Assembly: GCA_025917655.1 (NCBI GenBank)
Contig: CP084616.1
Coordinates: forward strand, 930,001-994,000
Source of the DNA: Chlorella sorokiniana
Lineage: Eukaryota; Chlorophyta; Trebouxiophyceae; Chlorellales; Chlorellaceae
DNA: 64,000 bases
Direction: 5' to 3'
Position 1 is the stretch's first letter; each line of letters starts with the position of its first letter. The translations under genes were made by a program, and so were the position numbers. Below the pieces are notes generated by a model. The model made no database searches and was not told the origin of the DNA. It worked only from the letters and a program-made list of their open reading frames with translations. Positions 11,751 through 20,990 of this stretch are shown here, in pieces.

Positions 11751-11759
11751 ACACACACA

Positions 11760-11809
<50 letters not shown>
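11751..11809. repeat. (AC)n microsatellite
   Basis: About 59 bases of AC dinucleotide repeat preceded by a C run, in a former phosphatase intron. The same place in copy 2 (15885-15904) has about 10 units and the complete gene (about 23040) has none. The tract arose or expanded in the duplicated lineage. Confidence 0.9.
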
Positions 11810-11813
<4 letters not shown>

Positions 11814-12405
11814 CGTCATCCGCGGCCAGCAGGTCGGAGGGGCGGTACTCCTCCACGTACATCACGCTCTGCTCGTACTCCGGCTCTTATGCCTCTGCAC
11901 GCACCGGGACAAGGCGGGGTTCACAGGGGTGGGAGACGGCGGTTGCCAGCGAGGGCCACAGGCAAGCTCGCTGAGTGGTTCTCAGCGAGCAGCACAAGGA
12001 GCACAGCCATGCTTAAAGGCGTGCATCGCTGCAGCATTCGACAGGCTGCGCCTCCTGGTACTCTCCGCCCCCGGCCCCCTGCCCCCCTCACCACCACCAC
12101 CACGTGCGCAGCGCAGAGCAGCGCATTAGGAACCGGGTTGACAGCGCTGACGATAAGCGTGGTGTATGCGTGTAGAAGCCGTGCTTACAGGCTGGAGGAG
12201 GGCAGTATGCGGAGCACACCCAGACCCTTGCTAGCGCAGAAGAGGCACTAGCGTGCCCAGCTCAGCCAGGGACGGTTATTGTGCAGCGCAAGCGCGGTTG
12301 GGCAGCGGGGTGCGCACCCGTGAGGGCGGGATGAGGCCTGGTTGGCTTAGAAGGCACAGCATGCACGAGCTTCAGCAGCTGGATGCACTCCCGCTTGCCC
12401 TTGCT

Positions 12406-12882
12406 GCTACTGCTATTACTTCTGCTATGCCCCAAAGGGTGCAGAGTTAATCCTTTCAAGATTGATGGGCGAAACACTTGTTTGCATAAAACTACGAAAC
12501 CAGGAGCATTCAGAAGAAGATGTGAAGTTGGAAAGGGAAGTCGTGGTGAAAGATTTAGCGGGCTGCGGGCAGGGATAAGGGGGAGAGGTTGTCAGGTTCC
12601 TCGTGTGTTGGGGGCCTGTTGTTATTACATGAGATGGGGGCGGGGGGGGGGGGGGGGCAGGGCCGTGCTTTGATTTACAATGTTGCGTTTGCGGTGGAAA
12701 GATCAGCATGAAAAGCCAGACGCTGATGCCATCGGAACAAGGGAGTGGGGTGAAACCGGCTGGAAATGGCAGCCGCGTGGCGCGGCTGCAAACACTACTC
12801 GTTAGAGGTCCCCGCAACGTCGCCAAGCGAAGCGCCGAGGGCTGCAGGCTGGAGACGAGCCAGCTGCCCAGCTGGCGCTGCC
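12406..12882. repeat. unit 1/2 junction and 3' flank of four-TM copy 2
   Basis: The junction is at about 12410, followed by sequence shared with 17230-17700 (TTAATCCTTTCAAGATTGA-type block, GAAACCAGGAG, AGCATGAAAAGCCAGACGCT). A minus-strand TGTAA (TTACA at 12675-12679) is a likely poly(A) signal for copy 2. A G-run tract lies at 12640-12660. No separate gene is seen. Confidence 0.65.
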
Positions 12883-13835
12883 TCAGACCTTGATGTTGCT
12901 GTCCGCGCCGACCTGGTTAGCAGAGGGGGTCTGGTTGTCGGTGAAGGCAGAGAACAGCATCTGCTGGAAGTTGCCAATCTGCAGTCGTGTTTGGGGGAGG
13001 GGAAGGGGCAGGAGAGAAGCAGTGTTGGTGGGTGGCATACGCGTGCCGCGTGGCTGTCGGCGCAGCAGCGACAAAAGACACGCCACATTCCGCTGCGCTC
13101 GCTCTGCCCCGTTGCCTCCCGCGCACCCACCATGACAATGATGAGGCTGGCGGCCACCATGTTGGGGCGGGTTTCGCTGCTGTTGGCACCCGGCAGGGCA
13201 GCCCTCTCCTCGTCGGTCAGGCTGAGGATTGTGTTGGTGATCTGGATGAGGATGGGGGTGACGACGGCGTACATGGCCAGGCAGGTGGTCTTGAAGTTGC
13301 GGTACGGGCCGACCACGGCGGCGTACAGGGTGACAACAAGCGTGACCACTTCAATCGAGCTGCAGGGGGAGGAGTGTCTGTGGGGGTTGGCAGCCGCTGG
13401 TGGCAGGGTCTGGCTGGCGCGTGCGAGTCTTCAGGCAGCTGCAAGGGGTGGGCCCCTCGGGGCATGCACATAACCAGTGTGCAGCAGGTCTGGCGTCCGC
13501 CGGCCAGACCCTCTAACAGCCCCTTCCCGCCTCACATTGCAGTCCACGCCAGCCTGTATACATCAGGGAGCGGAGATCCCGCGTCCTGCAATCATGGAGG
13601 TTCGATCAGAGCAAGTCAGCCATGCACAACCACTGCCAGCTGGCAACGTGTGCAAAATTGCAGCTCAGCAATGGCGACGGAGGCGGGCGCTGCAGCTTCA
13701 AGTAAGAAATGTTCCGAATGATATCACAGGCATACTTACCGATGAGAGAAGGCTCACGCCTACAATCACGACAATGAGGCTCGTGAGGGTTAGCAGCCAC
13801 GCGGTCAGGAGAGGTGTGTGCTTCAAGGCGGACAT
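12883..13835 (-). CDS. small four-TM protein, array copy 2 (intact)
   Basis: Four exons on the minus strand (13740-13835, 13536-13585, 13131-13359, 12883-12978) total 471 nt and read through in frame as 156 aa, ending SNIKV-stop. TM segments are LLTAWLLTLTSLIVVIVGV, VVTLVVTLYAAVVGPY, CLAMYAVVTPILIQI and MVAASLIIVMIGNFQQMLF. The TM3-TM4 loop reads LTDEERAALPGANSSETRP and carries Asn-Ser-Ser, a possible glycosylation sequon. Exon 2 encodes DAGSPLPDVYRLAWTA. Exon lengths 96/50/229 are identical in all three copies. Most differences from the other copies are silent or conservative, which implies that the protein is under selection. This is the reference copy for the family. Its function is unknown; a four-TM MARVEL-like or claudin-like topology is only an analogy. 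Confidence 0.78.
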
Positions 13836-15064
13836 ATCGTGGGAAAGGCGACGAGGTGAGCCTGCAATCTGGCGGCGGAAAAACAGGGCTGAAGTCACAA
13901 TATGGCCCCGCAGCCCTGCCTGGCGCCCGGCAACCGCCTTCCATACAAGCACGAACCGCCTCCATAAACGAGTCTTACCCCTGCACAAGTGGGAATAGGA
14001 GACGAATGTGTGGGGAGAACGGAGTGGGAGATATAAGGCCCCCAAGCCCCACAACTTCAGTGCAGTTTCTTAACACCAGATGGCGGCGGGAGACTTCTGC
14101 CCAGTCTGACCGCGGTAGAAGGCTGTCCACCGACCATCCTGCACCTCGCATTCTCAGTCTTGCTTTACAGCGGCAAGGGGATACCAAATAATGCAGGCGG
14201 CCATAACAGGGCAATGCATGAAAGGCAAATGTACCGCATGTCTGCGGACACACTTGGCTCTTTCCCCGGGGAAAGAGCTGACAGCTGCTCAAGGGTGTCG
14301 CTCTTCGCTGTGCTGCCTGCACAAGCCAGGCCACGCTAACAGATGCCGGTGGCCGGCCAGAGTGGCCCCCTCTCAGGGGCCATTCATGGCCATGTCATGA
14401 CGTTGCAGCTGGCAGCGCTGTGATGGAAGAAGCAAGAAGCGGGAAATCCAGCAGATCGCGGACAGCGGCCCAGCAGCCAGGGAAGGCGGGCGGGCAAACA
14501 AATAGGAAAAACAGGAAAAACGACGCAGCCAAGACATACGGCAGGGGCGGCGGCACAGGGGGCATGCAATGCTAGGCAATGGCAAGTGGAGCAGGGGAGA
14601 GGGCCGGCAGGACAAAAGCTTGGGGGCCAACATGTAGGCCAACAAGAACTCAAGTGCGGTCAGGCAGGCAGGCGGCGGTGCAGCCCACCAGCACCCTCAC
14701 CCTTCACTCTCACCTCATGCACAACAGTCTGCGACGGTTCAGTGATTGACCATAGGCAGACTTTAACTGTAACACACTACAGAGCCCACCAGCACCTGCA
14801 AGACGACGACCACAGCAGGGCAGTGTGCTCAGGGATACGGAGGCAATTGAAGGGGGGCTTGGGGGTGAGGGGTGGTATGGAACGACAACTGGATGGGCTG
14901 CGAGGCCAAAAACAGCCATCCATCGGCGCCTGATGCACCGGAAGGTCGAAAGAAAAGCAGGAAGAAAAGAAAGAACTACGCCGTAGGCGTTGATTGAAGG
15001 CGCCATCAACGGTCGATCAAAGGTCAAATACAAGGGCTCACCGCGCGCTGGTGCTCGCCACACC
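13836..15064. repeat. promoter of four-TM copy 2 plus spacer repeat R, copy 2
   Basis: The stretch 13836-14140 is the duplicated upstream region of the four-TM gene. From 14150 to 15055 it is homologous to 20993-21680, a long form of spacer R with blocks GACAAAAGCTTGGGGGCCAA and GGAACGACAACTGGATGGGC. R is interrupted at 14690-14783 by a LINE 3' end. No coding frame is conserved between the copies. Confidence 0.65.
14690..14783 (+). mobile_element. LINE 3'-end fragment inside spacer R copy 2
   Basis: About 90 bases (CACCCTTCACTCTCACCTC ... TTCAGTGATTGACCATAGG) are nearly identical to 11075-11163 and to the reverse complement of 20600-20690. They break the alignment of spacer R copy 2 with copy 3. 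They appear to be a short, heavily 5'-truncated insertion. Confidence 0.6.
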
Positions 15065-17190
15065 CAGCGGGCTCCAGGTGCCAGGTGCCGAGGCGCTGCA
15101 GCTTGGCACGCGGATCGTCGGCGGTGGGGCTGCTGCCGCCGCCGAACAGGTCGGTGGCGGAGGAGTCGGCCGACAGGCGGTGCAGGGGGCTCGGGGAGGG
15201 GGAGGGGGCAAGCTCCGCCGCCAGCCCTGGCGGCACGCTGTCCTTTGGGGGAGGGCAGGCCCAGCAGCTGCACGCTGTCCTCGCTGCTGCGCCCTCGCTC
15301 AGCGCGGAGTCGTCGGCGAGGGCGGCCCTGCCGCCGCGGGGCACCGCGACGCGCGCCGCTGCCGCGGGCCCCGCCGCCGGGCAGCCGGGCTTGCACTCCG
15401 GCAGCTGGCAGGCGGCGCAGCGGGGGCCCGGCGGGGTGGCCGGCAGGGCGCCCGGCAGCCCCCGCCGCCCTCCTCCAGCGCGGTGTGCGGCTGGTCGGCG
15501 ACGAAGACGCCGTGCGCGCCAAACACGCCCCGCACCGTGAAATGATGCGCCAGCGCCTCGCCCTGCTTGGCGCTGCGCACCTGCAGGTAGGAGAGGTGTC
15601 GGGGCTGCCCATGGGGTTGCGCTGCATGGCCGACATGAGGGCCACCGCAAAGCTCTGGGCCGCCTGCCAGGCAAACGTGCCGTCGCTGGCACACGTGGCG
15701 ACCCAGAACGCCTCCAGCTTGGCGGTTGCGTGGCGCAGCACGTTGCCTGCGGGCGGGCGCAGCAGCCAACTGAGCGGGCAGGGAGCTGACCAGTCCAAGC
15801 CGCCTCAGTCAGCAGCGCATTCAAGGCGGGCGGTGGGGGTGCGCGGCGGGCAGGGCAGGGTAGCTGCTCGTCTCCCCCCCCCCCACACACACACACACAC
15901 ACACTCACCGTCATCCGCGGCCAGCAGGTCGGAGGGGCGGTACTCCTCCACGTACATCACACTTTGCAGCGCAGCGCAGCGCTGTCGATTTGTGTAGTGC
16001 ATGCCGTGCATGCAGGCTGGAAGAGGGCATTCTGCAGAGCACACCCAGCCCCCTTGCTAGCGTAGGAGAGGCACTAGCGTGCCCAGCTTGGCCAGGGACG
16101 GTTATTGTGCCGCGCAAGCGCGGTTTGGCAGCGGGGATGCGCACCCGAGGGCGGGATGAGCTGGCCCAGCGGGTCCAGCATGAGCCACAGCAGCTGGATG
16201 TACTCCCGCTTGCCCTTGCTGCACACAAACACCGCAAAGCGGTCTGCGTTCTGCGGGCACGGGAGGGAGGGGTGGAGGGAAGGGGCGGTGAGGTCAGGGG
16301 CAGCCTTCCAGCCGCAACTCGCCCTGCTTGCACCGACGCATGCCGGCGTGGCTGGCTGCATGGCCGGGCCTGCCGCTGGCTGGAGCAGGGCTAAACGTGA
16401 GCTGGCGCGCGGGGCTGCACGGGCTTGGACACACCGTGCAACACAGCACAGCACAGGGCCTGCTTCCAGCACATCAAATCCCAAAACATGCGGACAACCC
16501 TCCCAACGGGAAGCGCTGTGCCCTCCTCGCCTGCGCCGGGAAATCGAGCAGGTCTGCCAAGCAACGACGTTCTTTCTTTGTTTCTTCCATTGCCCAGCCG
16601 CGGCGCAGGTCGACCTTGAAGGTGCAGCTGACACGGCCGACCTTCCAGTGCATCACCTGAACTTCTTCTGCAACACGGGCAGGCACAGGCAGGCGCGAGC
16701 AGGGGGGCGATGGATGGAGCCCATGAGGTGAGCAGCACAGCACAAAGGCGAGCCCCGCCCCAGGCCATGCATAAGAAGGCAGGGTCTTCCAAGGGAAGCG
16801 CCAGCCAACGCCAGGACAGGGGCAGCGGCTGCTTGCCCCCTCCCCCAAACTCCCCCTCGTCCCGCCACACGCTTGCCACAGTCTAGGCACACCTGAGAAG
16901 TCGTCATGGCCAGGCAGCGGGGCGTAATGCTCGGCCACATGGCATCTGCCCGTGGCTGTTGGTGACGGCCACTTGGCGCCAATCCAACAAGTCCCAGTCA
17001 CCGGGGGCGACGGTGCAGTTGGTGACATCCACCAGGGTGTTGTCTGCAGGGCAGAAGGGAGGTGGGGGAGGGAAGGGGATCGCAGGCAGCAGAATGCCGC
17101 AAGGACACGTGGCGGCCATAACAACCAGAAAACAGGGCTGGCTGATTCAAGTGCAACCAGGATGAACAAGAGCAGCTAGCTGCATTGAGT
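15065..17190 (-). pseudogene. truncated FCP1-type phosphatase copy 2
   Basis: A longer partial copy of the gene at 21890-25605. It keeps exons for DNTLVDVTNCTVAPGDWDLL (second half of the catalytic motif), QVMHWKVGRVSCTFKV, FAVFVCSKGKREYIQLLWL, YRPSDLLAADD and the C-terminal region. It lacks the exons upstream of DNTLVD, including the one carrying the nucleophile Asp, and the exon for WESRLTSTFPDTLTQAA. The reading frame is lost after GSPD by the deletion shared with copy 1, and again in the DNTLVD exon by a small rearrangement near 16925-16955. It breaks off at about 17190, within the intron upstream of DNTLVD. Confidence 0.78.
15885..15904. repeat. (AC)n microsatellite, short
   Basis: About ten AC units at the same position as the long tract in pseudogene copy 1. 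Confidence 0.85.
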
Positions 17191-17650
17191 GATTTACACT
17201 CCAACGCATGTGCATGCGCACTATTGCTATTACATCTGCTATGCCCCAAAGGGTGCAGAGTTAATCCTTTGAAGATTGATGGGCGAAACACTTAATTGCA
17301 TAAAAACTACGAAACCAGGAGAAATCAGAAGAAGATGTCAAGTTAAAAAGGGAAGTGGCGGTGAAAGATTCAGCGGGCTGGGGGCGGGGCGGAGCGGCGG
17401 GGAGAGGATGTCAGGTTTCTCGTGTGTTGGGGGCTATTGCTATTAAATGAGATGGGGCCGGGAGGGGGCGGGGGAGGGGCGTGCTTTGATTCACAATGGT
17501 GCGTTTGCGGTGGAATGATCAGCATGAAAAGCCAGACGCTGATGCCGTCGGAACAAGGGAGTGGGGTAAAACAGGCTGGAAAGCGCAGCCGCGTGGCGCG
17601 GCTGCAAACACTGCTCGTTAGAGGTCCCCGCAACGTCGCGAAGCGAAGCG
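17191..17650. repeat. unit 2/3 junction and 3' flank of four-TM copy 3
   Basis: The junction is at about 17220, where phosphatase intron sequence gives way to the block shared with 12415-12880. Nothing else is seen. The poly(A)-type TTACA present in copy 2 is TTCACA here. Confidence 0.65.
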
Positions 17651-18729
17651 TCAAGGGCTGCAAGCTGGAGCCAGCTGCCCAGCTGCCCAGCTGGCGGCGC
17701 CACAGACCTTGATGTTGCTGTCCGCGCCGACCTGGTTAGCAGAGGGGGTCGGGTTGTCGGTAAAGGCAGAGACCAGCATCTGCAGGAAGTTGCCAATCTG
17801 CATAGTCGTCCTTGGGGGAGGGGAAGGGGCAGGAAAGAGGCAGTGTTGCTGGGTGGCATAGCGTGCCGCGTGGCTGCCGGCGCAACAGCGACAACATAGA
17901 GACGCCACATGACGCTGCGCTCTTATAGCCCAGTGTTGCAGTGGCACTGCCGTGCTGTGCTGGCAGGGTCCTTTACGCTGCAACACCTGGTCGCCTCCCT
18001 CGCACCCACCATGACGATGATGAGGCTGCCGGCCACCAGGTTGGGGCGATTGTCGCTGCCATTGGCACCCGGCAGGGCAGCCCTCTGCTCGTCGGTCAGG
18101 CTGAAGATTGTGTTGGTGATCTGGATCAGGATGGGGGTGACCACCGCGTACATGGCCAGGCAGGTGGACTTGAAGTTGCGGTACGGGCCGATCACAGCAG
18201 CGTACAGCGTGACCAGCAGCGTGACCACTTCAATCGAGCTGCAGGGGGTGGGGGGTGGGGGGGGGGACGGGGCGTGTGTGGGGGTTGGCAGCCCCTGGCG
18301 GCAGGGTCTGGCTGGCGCGTGCAAGTCTTCAGCCAGCTGCAAGGGGTGGGCCCCTCAGGGCATGCACACAACAAGCGTGCAGCAGGTCTGGCGTCTGCCG
18401 GCCAGACCCTTCAACACCCCCTTCCCGCCTCACATTGCAGTCCACGCCAGCCTGTAGACATCAGGGAAAGGAGATCCCGCGTCCTGCAATCATGGAGGTT
18501 CGATCAGAACAAGTCATGCACAAACCACTGCCAGCTGGCAACGTGCGCAACTGAGCAGCACTGCAATTGCTCAATGACGGAGGCGGGCGCTGCAAGTAAT
18601 AAACGTTCAGAATGATACAACAGGCATACTTACAGATGAGAGAACGGCCAGCCCTACAATCACGACAATGAGGTCCGTGAGGGTCAGCAGCCACGCGCCC
18701 AGGAGATGTGCGTGCTTCAGGTCAGACAT
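17651..18729 (-). CDS. small four-TM protein, array copy 3, extended C-terminus
   Basis: Exons 18634-18729, 18434-18483, 18010-18238 and 17651-17797 on the minus strand give 173 aa in frame. The body is like copy 2: MSDLKHAHLLGAWLLTLTDL, then VVTLLVTLYAAVIGPYRNFK, then LTDEQRAALPGANGSDNRP, and DNPTPSANQVGADSNIKV. The TGA that ends copy 2 reads TGT here, so the protein runs on for 17 residues (CGAASWAAGQLAPACSP). Of the three copies this is the one nearest the complete phosphatase gene. The function is not recognised. Confidence 0.72.
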
Positions 18730-19300
18730 CTCGTAGAAAAGGCGACGAGGCGAGTCTGCAGTCAGGCCGCGGAAAGACAATGCTGAAGTCACAATATGGC
18801 CCTGCAGCCTTCCATACAAGCACGAACCTAATACACGAGTCTTACCTCTGCAAAAGTGGAAATTGGAGAATGGAGTGAGAGGCCCACAGTTTCAGTGCAG
18901 TTCCTACAACACCACAAAGGGCAGAAGCCATGACGACTCGTTTTGTTTGGAAATTTGAGCATATCCCACTAGTGGACGCCCTCCATGCGATCAAAGGGGC
19001 TGTTAAGAGCTCAATAACGCCCCAATCCTCGCATTCCATCGGATGGAGGAATGGAGGGGCAAGAAGCTCCAGCTGGCGGGTGCACGCATCTTGGCACCAG
19101 CACGCATCTTCTGCCCAGTCTGTGACGGCGGCAGCTGCACCTGCAGGCAGTCACAAATTCCCAAGAGGAGCTCAGAAGTCAGAGTTTAACCCTCAAATCT
19201 GAGTTTCGGAGCCCTCAACTCAGATGGGAGGCCTCAGACTCAGAACTGGGAGACTGGAAAGGGATGCGTCGGAGGCGTTGGAGTCTGAACTCAGAATTGG
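18730..19300. promoter_or_regulatory. upstream region of four-TM copy 3 and palindrome-rich tract
   Basis: The stretch 18730-19150 is homologous to the upstream regions of copies 1 and 2, with an acceptor-like TGCAG at about 18755 on the minus strand. The stretch 19175-19290 is not shared. It holds many short inverted words (CTCAGA / TCTGAG, AACTCAG / CTGAGTT) just before the satellite. Confidence 0.45.
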
Positions 19301-19316
19301 GGCGGCGGGGACGCCC

Positions 19317-19636
19317 GGCGGCGCCCCTCTCCCAGCTCTCCCAGCGCTCCCCCTCTCCCAGATCTCCCATCCCTCCCAGCTCTCCCAGCGCTCCCCCTCT
19401 CCCAGCTCTCCCATCCCTCCCAGCTCTCCCAGCGCCCCCCTCTCTCCCAGCTCTCCCATCCCTCCCAGCTCTCCCAGCGCTCCTCCCCCTCTCCCAGCCC
19501 TCCCATCCCTCCCAGCTCTCCCAGCGCTCCCCCTCTCCCAGCTCTCCCATCCCTCCCAGCTCTCCCAGCTCTCCCGGCGCCCCCTCCTCTCCCAGCCCTC
19601 CCATCCCTCGCAGCTCTCCTAGACCATCTTTCCGTG
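19317..19636. repeat. 44-bp satellite, left arm (C-rich on + strand)
   Basis: About seven tandem copies with period 44 (AGCGCTCC recurs at 19343, 19387 and onward). Typical words are CTCCCAGCGCTCCCC and CTCTCCCATCCCTCCCAG. It is almost pure polypyrimidine on the + strand. It is the reverse complement of the right arm at 20100-20475. Confidence 0.9.
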
Positions 19637-20092
19637 CCGCATGCTGCCTCCGGCACCAACCGTTAGGGGTGCGAGGACTGAGGGTTAGGGTGGGCAGCGC
19701 ATGCGGCACCGAGCTGCCTCCGGCACCAACCGTTAGGGGTGCGAGGGCTGAGGGTTAGGGTGGGCAGCGCATGCGGCACCGAGCTGCCTCCGGCACCAAC
19801 CGTTAGGGGTGCGAGGGCTGAGGGTTAGGGTGGGCAGCGCATGCGGCACCGAGCTGCCTCCGGCACCAACCGTTAGGGGTGCGAGGGCTGAGGGTTAGGG
19901 TGGGCAGCGCATGCGGCACCGAGCTGCCTCCGGCACCAACCGTTAGGGGTGCGAGGGCTGAGGGTTAGGGTGGGCAGCGCATGCGGCACCGAGCTGCCTC
20001 CGGCACCAACCGTTAGGGGTGCGAGGGCTGAGGGTTAGGGTGGGCAGCGCATGCGGCACCGAGCTGCCTCCGGCACCAACCGTTAGGGTTGC
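19637..20092. repeat. 70-bp tandem repeat with TTAGGG words
   Basis: Six near-identical 70-bp units start at 19699, 19769, 19839, 19909, 19979 and 20049 (GCATGCGGCACCGAGCTGCC), plus a truncated first unit. The last unit is also incomplete. Each holds CCGTTAGGGGTGCGAGGG and GAGGGTTAGGGTGGGC. The near-identity of the units implies recent expansion or homogenisation. Confidence 0.93.
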
Positions 20093-20475
20093 GTAGGGAA
20101 TTGCTGGAAGAGGTGGGAGCGGGGGAGCGCTGGGAGGGCTGGGAGGGATGGGAGGGCTGGGAGCGGGGGAGCGCTGGGAGGGCTGGGAGGGATGGGAGGG
20201 CTGGGAGCGGGGGAGCGCTGGGAGGGCTGGGAGGGATGGGAGGGCTGGGAGCGGGGGTGCGCTGGGAGGGCTGGGAGGGATGGGAGGGCTGGGAGCGGGG
20301 GTGCGCTGGGAGGGCTGGGAGGGATGGGAGGGCTGGGAGCGGGGGTGCGCTGGGAGGGCTGGGAGGGATGGGAGGGCTGGGAGGGGGGGGAAGCGCTGGG
20401 AGAGCTGGGAGGGATGGGAGAGCTGGGAGAGGGGGAGCGCTGGGAGAGCTGGGAGGGATGGGAGGGCTGGGAGGG
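20093..20475. repeat. 44-bp satellite, right arm (G-rich on + strand)
   Basis: About eight tandem copies with period 44 (AGCGCTGGG at 20126, 20170 and 20214). Words such as GGGAGCGCTGGGAGGG are the complement of the left arm. The two arms could pair as a hairpin or cruciform with the 70-bp array as loop. G runs recur every few bases. Confidence 0.9.
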
Positions 20476-20591
20476 TGGTGGGGGCGATGGGTGGTGGGTG
20501 GGAGGGGGACGGGAGGGAGGGGTGGGAGGGGTATAGGAGGAGAAGCCTACTCTTGGGAATTTCTCCAGGCAGTGGGCTGCCCACCATCATC

Positions 20592-20990
20592 CTGGATTAT
20601 TATTATTTACCATAGTCTGGTCAATCACTGAACCGTTGCGGACTTTTGTGCATGTGGTTGAGGGTGAAGGGTGAAGGTGGAGTGAGGGAACAGCAGCAGG
20701 CAGGCAGAAAGAATGAGCAAAAAGCCTGGACAGGATCAGGATTGCCGAACGCCAAGGTGCTGGCGGAGGAAGGCGTGTTGCACCTGTGTGCCAGCACACT
20801 GGGCTCCTGCAGGCCGCAACTGGGGGACCACACCTCAGCACCATACGACAGGGCAGGCAACACCATGGTTGTTAAAAATCGCAGTTGCACAGGCGCACCC
20901 AGCAGCCCCAGCTGTGCACAGCGGTGCTGCTGCCACCGCCCCGTCTCCTCCGCCAGCCAGTGGGGACCCGTGCGCAGCTGCGCCATCCTG
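20592..20990 (-). mobile_element. LINE fragment with reverse-transcriptase C-terminus
   Basis: On the minus strand, about 20850-20985 encodes LRFLTTMVLPALSYGAEVW. This matches the end of the reverse-transcriptase domain of non-LTR elements, where a VLP-LLYG-E-W pattern is typical. Downstream is an untranslated segment (CACCCTTCACC ... GGTTCAGTGATTGACC), and the element ends in an (AAT)n tail at 20592-20605. It is strongly 5'-truncated. The AAT tail resembles those of I-clade-like LINEs, but the clade is not certain. The flank toward 20475 is plain (GGGTGGG)n DNA. Confidence 0.7.

Larger units (their letters stand above)
10743..12405 (-). pseudogene. truncated FCP1-type phosphatase copy 1
   Basis: Homologous to the 3' half of the complete gene at 21890-25605. 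It keeps the exons for the C-terminal linker (SPTADEPRAKLQRL), the region AFWVATCASDGTFAWQAAQ and the YRPSDLLAADD exon. It stops inside the exon encoding CSKGKREYIQLL (about 12370-12405). It lacks every exon with the catalytic DxDxT motif. A one-base deletion after GSPD is shared with copy 2, so both descend from an already frameshifted duplicate. A LINE 3' fragment interrupts it at about 10972-11163, and an (AC)n tract at 11751-11809 lies in a former intron. Confidence 0.78.

Noticed and set aside
19637-20092. Possible CRISPR array or telomere end
   Set aside because: The 70-bp units are contiguous with no unique spacers, and the host is a eukaryote. TTAGGG words are one or two per unit and not a pure telomere tract, and genes lie on both sides.
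19215-20631. Long open frames of Gly/Glu/Trp or Ser/Pro/Leu repeats on both strands
   Set aside because: They are translations of the 44-bp satellite. They occur in several frames and on both strands with no start context or splice signals.
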